Shown piece by piece: positions 61,955 through 64,000 of a DNA stretch of 64,000 bases. Source of the stretch: Flaccisagitta enflata (taxonomy: Eukaryota > Chaetognatha > Sagittoidea > Aphragmophora); assembly GCA_965153355.1 (NCBI GenBank), contig OZ231128.1, positions 51,398,001 to 51,462,000 on the forward strand, given 5' to 3'. A program made the position numbers and the translations under genes. The notes beneath the pieces were generated by a model that searched no databases, had not been told where the DNA came from, and worked only from the letters and a program-made list of their open reading frames with translations. The first letter of the stretch is position 1, and each line of letters begins with the position of its first letter.

Positions 61955-62568
61955 ACAGGGTCATTTATCTAACTGGATTTCCAATAAATTTGGCAAAATT
62001 TCGAAAAGAAGATTAAAAACTTTCGATTATCTGATCCTTTCCATAAAAATGATACTCAAAAATGAAGGTTGATTACTTTTGAATACTTATCATCAAACAG
62101 GCAGCAAAAATCCAATGAAAAAGATCAAAACAGGGCAGGAATGGTTCATATGAAGGTGTCTACAGAAAGTTGGCTTTTATGGATAAGATACAACTGTTTG
62201 TTAATTCTTAATGATTCTAGCGGATTTTCCTCAATTCCTTGACCCAATTGTGCATAGGATAGATTGTCCCGCCTCAATGATGTATACCCCCATCCATATA
62301 TTGACCACTTTTGGGCACAAAATTTTATGTTAGAGATAGCTAAAGGTTGTTGTCCTCTGCCATGCGTTATCGTTAAAAATCGCCCAAAACAGGAAAGATT
62401 GTCTCAGGCATATTTCCTCGCCTTTCAAACCAGAGGAGTCCACATGAAAATTTGTGCATTCTAATATCAAAAGAACTAGTTGGGAGGCTTCATATCAAAT
62501 TTCAGCTTTCTGGGCTACCTAGAAGTATGGTTTATGTGCCAAATTTATTGGACACCCTGTTAATATAG
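61955..62568. mobile_element. Mariner-like TIR remnant
   Basis: Right end CCAAATTTATTGGACACCCT then GTTAA. At the left, AACAGGGT and CCAATAAATTTGGCA are present but separated by about 19 bp. Termini of the ACAGGGTGTCC type are common in Tc1/mariner elements. No transposase frame was found. Confidence 0.5.
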
Positions 62569-62769
62569 CATCTGTAGCTTGAACTATTTTCAAATGACTC
62601 TTTGTGGATGTTTGTCCTTCTTCAAATTGATGCTAAGGCTAAATTATTCAAGTAAAAGAAAATAGAGTTTTCACAGATTTCACTTTTTACATAACCTGGC
62701 TCGGTCCTGTAATGCTAGGTGGATGTGGCGAATTTAGGAGCACCCCTACATCCATATCAGTGTGTTCAT

Positions 62770-62897
<128 letters not shown>

Positions 62898-62899
62898 TC

Positions 62900-63345
62900 T
62901 TTCCAGCTTTTTTACAATTTCGAGCGTTTGTGCAAGATGACCCCACTCCGATCCAACCGCCTCGCTTAAACAAAGATTCCAACTCTCTGTGATGTGTGTT
63001 CATATCAGCTCATTTAGTGCATCAGCACAATAGAAATCATCGCAATATGAATTGTACATTGCCTTCCTCACTACAGCCTCTGTAGTTTATGTTGGAGCAA
63101 ATTTTTTTATGCTCTATGTCTTGTGCATGGTGAAAAATTAAGTCTCGTACCCAGAATAAAACAGCAGCGCGCAATGTGAATGAAACAGGAGCACTGTGTC
63201 TTCAGCTTTCTTTCTGATTTTCGGCATGTCAAAATGGATTTCTTTTTCGTACTCTCAACTCTTTTGATTTAATCGTCCTCTGAACATATATGAAAGTGAT
63301 TTATGACTGTTGGAACAGAGAGCAAGAAAAATAAAAATGACCAGT
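62900..63345. other. Unassigned sequence
   Basis: Nothing recognised. Confidence 0.4.
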
Positions 63346-63347
63346 GT

Positions 63348-63530
<183 letters not shown>

Positions 63531-63639
63531 TGGTATTTCCTTCAAACAGGAGTTGAAATTATTGCTTTACTCGCTCACTGGTTCATGAGCTTAGTTCGAA
63601 TCTCTCATTCGCTCGCTCAAACGCTCGATAATCTACAAG

Positions 63640-63765
63640 GAGGGTATTTTTACGTGCGCCAAGTCACGTCTATAAGTGATGTCCATCCGTCCGTCCATCC
63701 GTTCGTCCGTTGCTTAGTGACGCAACCGCTCCAGGTTCCACCGGGCGCACATGTTGAGTTGTAGA
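63640..63765 (+). repeat. Family A/B head and array fragment
   Basis: ACGTGCGCCAAGTCACGTCT, then GATGTCCATCCGTCCGTCCA and GTTCGTCCGTTGC. Followed by CCACCGGGCGCACATG; no standard tail found before the window ends. Confidence 0.45.
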
Positions 63766-64000
63766 CCTACTTAGGCATGTTCATGTTGATGTTTGGTGCT
63801 AATTCAGATAAGATTACCACACAAGTACAACTCCACCAGTGCCAAAGCAACAACAGCTACTGTTATCGCAACGCTTGAGTGTTTGGATCTTTTTTATTCC
63901 CGAAAGATCCTCGGTGATTTGGAATTAAGCCGCGTGGTAAAGGAAACTCTCCGGCGCGCACGGCATGTGGTAGCACGAGGAATCGGCGGGTCGGACAGTA

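Overview
The window is repeat-rich metazoan (invertebrate) nuclear DNA. The evidence is an intron-containing secreted-protein gene, a BEL/Pao LTR retrotransposon (a clade known from animals), an R2-superfamily non-LTR retrotransposon with a restriction-like endonuclease, a tRNA-derived SINE, Tc1/mariner relics and very dense microsatellites. I cannot name the phylum. Most long open frames are translations of (CT)n, (CA)n, (CTT)n, (CAA)n or (GAAA)n repeats and are not genes.

Layout. 1-23,976 is accessory repeat DNA. It holds two interwoven short dispersed families that I call A and B (a palindromic head, a GTCC/GTCG tetranucleotide array, and a conserved tail), foldback elements, a tRNA-derived SINE inside a degenerate repeat, a TIR element with TA ends, a LINE reverse-transcriptase remnant (18.2-18.7 kb), a 7 x 80-bp satellite (20.45-21.01 kb), and three copies of a CpG-rich repeat D. 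23,977-37,195 is a complete 13.2-kb BEL/Pao element with a 5-bp target duplication and almost identical 0.91-kb LTRs. Its gag, protease, RT, RNase H and integrase are recognisable but frame-disrupted, and an extra unrecognised coding region follows pol. 38.4-46.15 kb holds a probable host gene: TATA box, signal-peptide exon, three small phase-1 exons, and a cysteine-rich last exon with tandem Cx3C pairs. Its last intron (about 5 kb) contains an R2/HERO-like retrotransposon with an uninterrupted ORF of about 1,034 codons. 46.4-64 kb is again accessory DNA: foldback family C (terminal inverted repeats around 20-bp or longer sub-repeats), a 30-bp tandem array split by about 2.7 kb of unrelated sequence, Tc1/mariner-like derivatives and many microsatellites.

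How it fits together. The only convincing host gene is the secreted Cys-rich peptide precursor. Nearly everything else is mobile or tandemly amplified DNA. The least explained material is families A/B and C: many short copies in 64 kb sharing precise ends around variable internal arrays, with no transposase seen for either. Exon joins, frameshift positions, element boundaries and copy counts were worked out by eye and should be treated as approximate unless stated otherwise.
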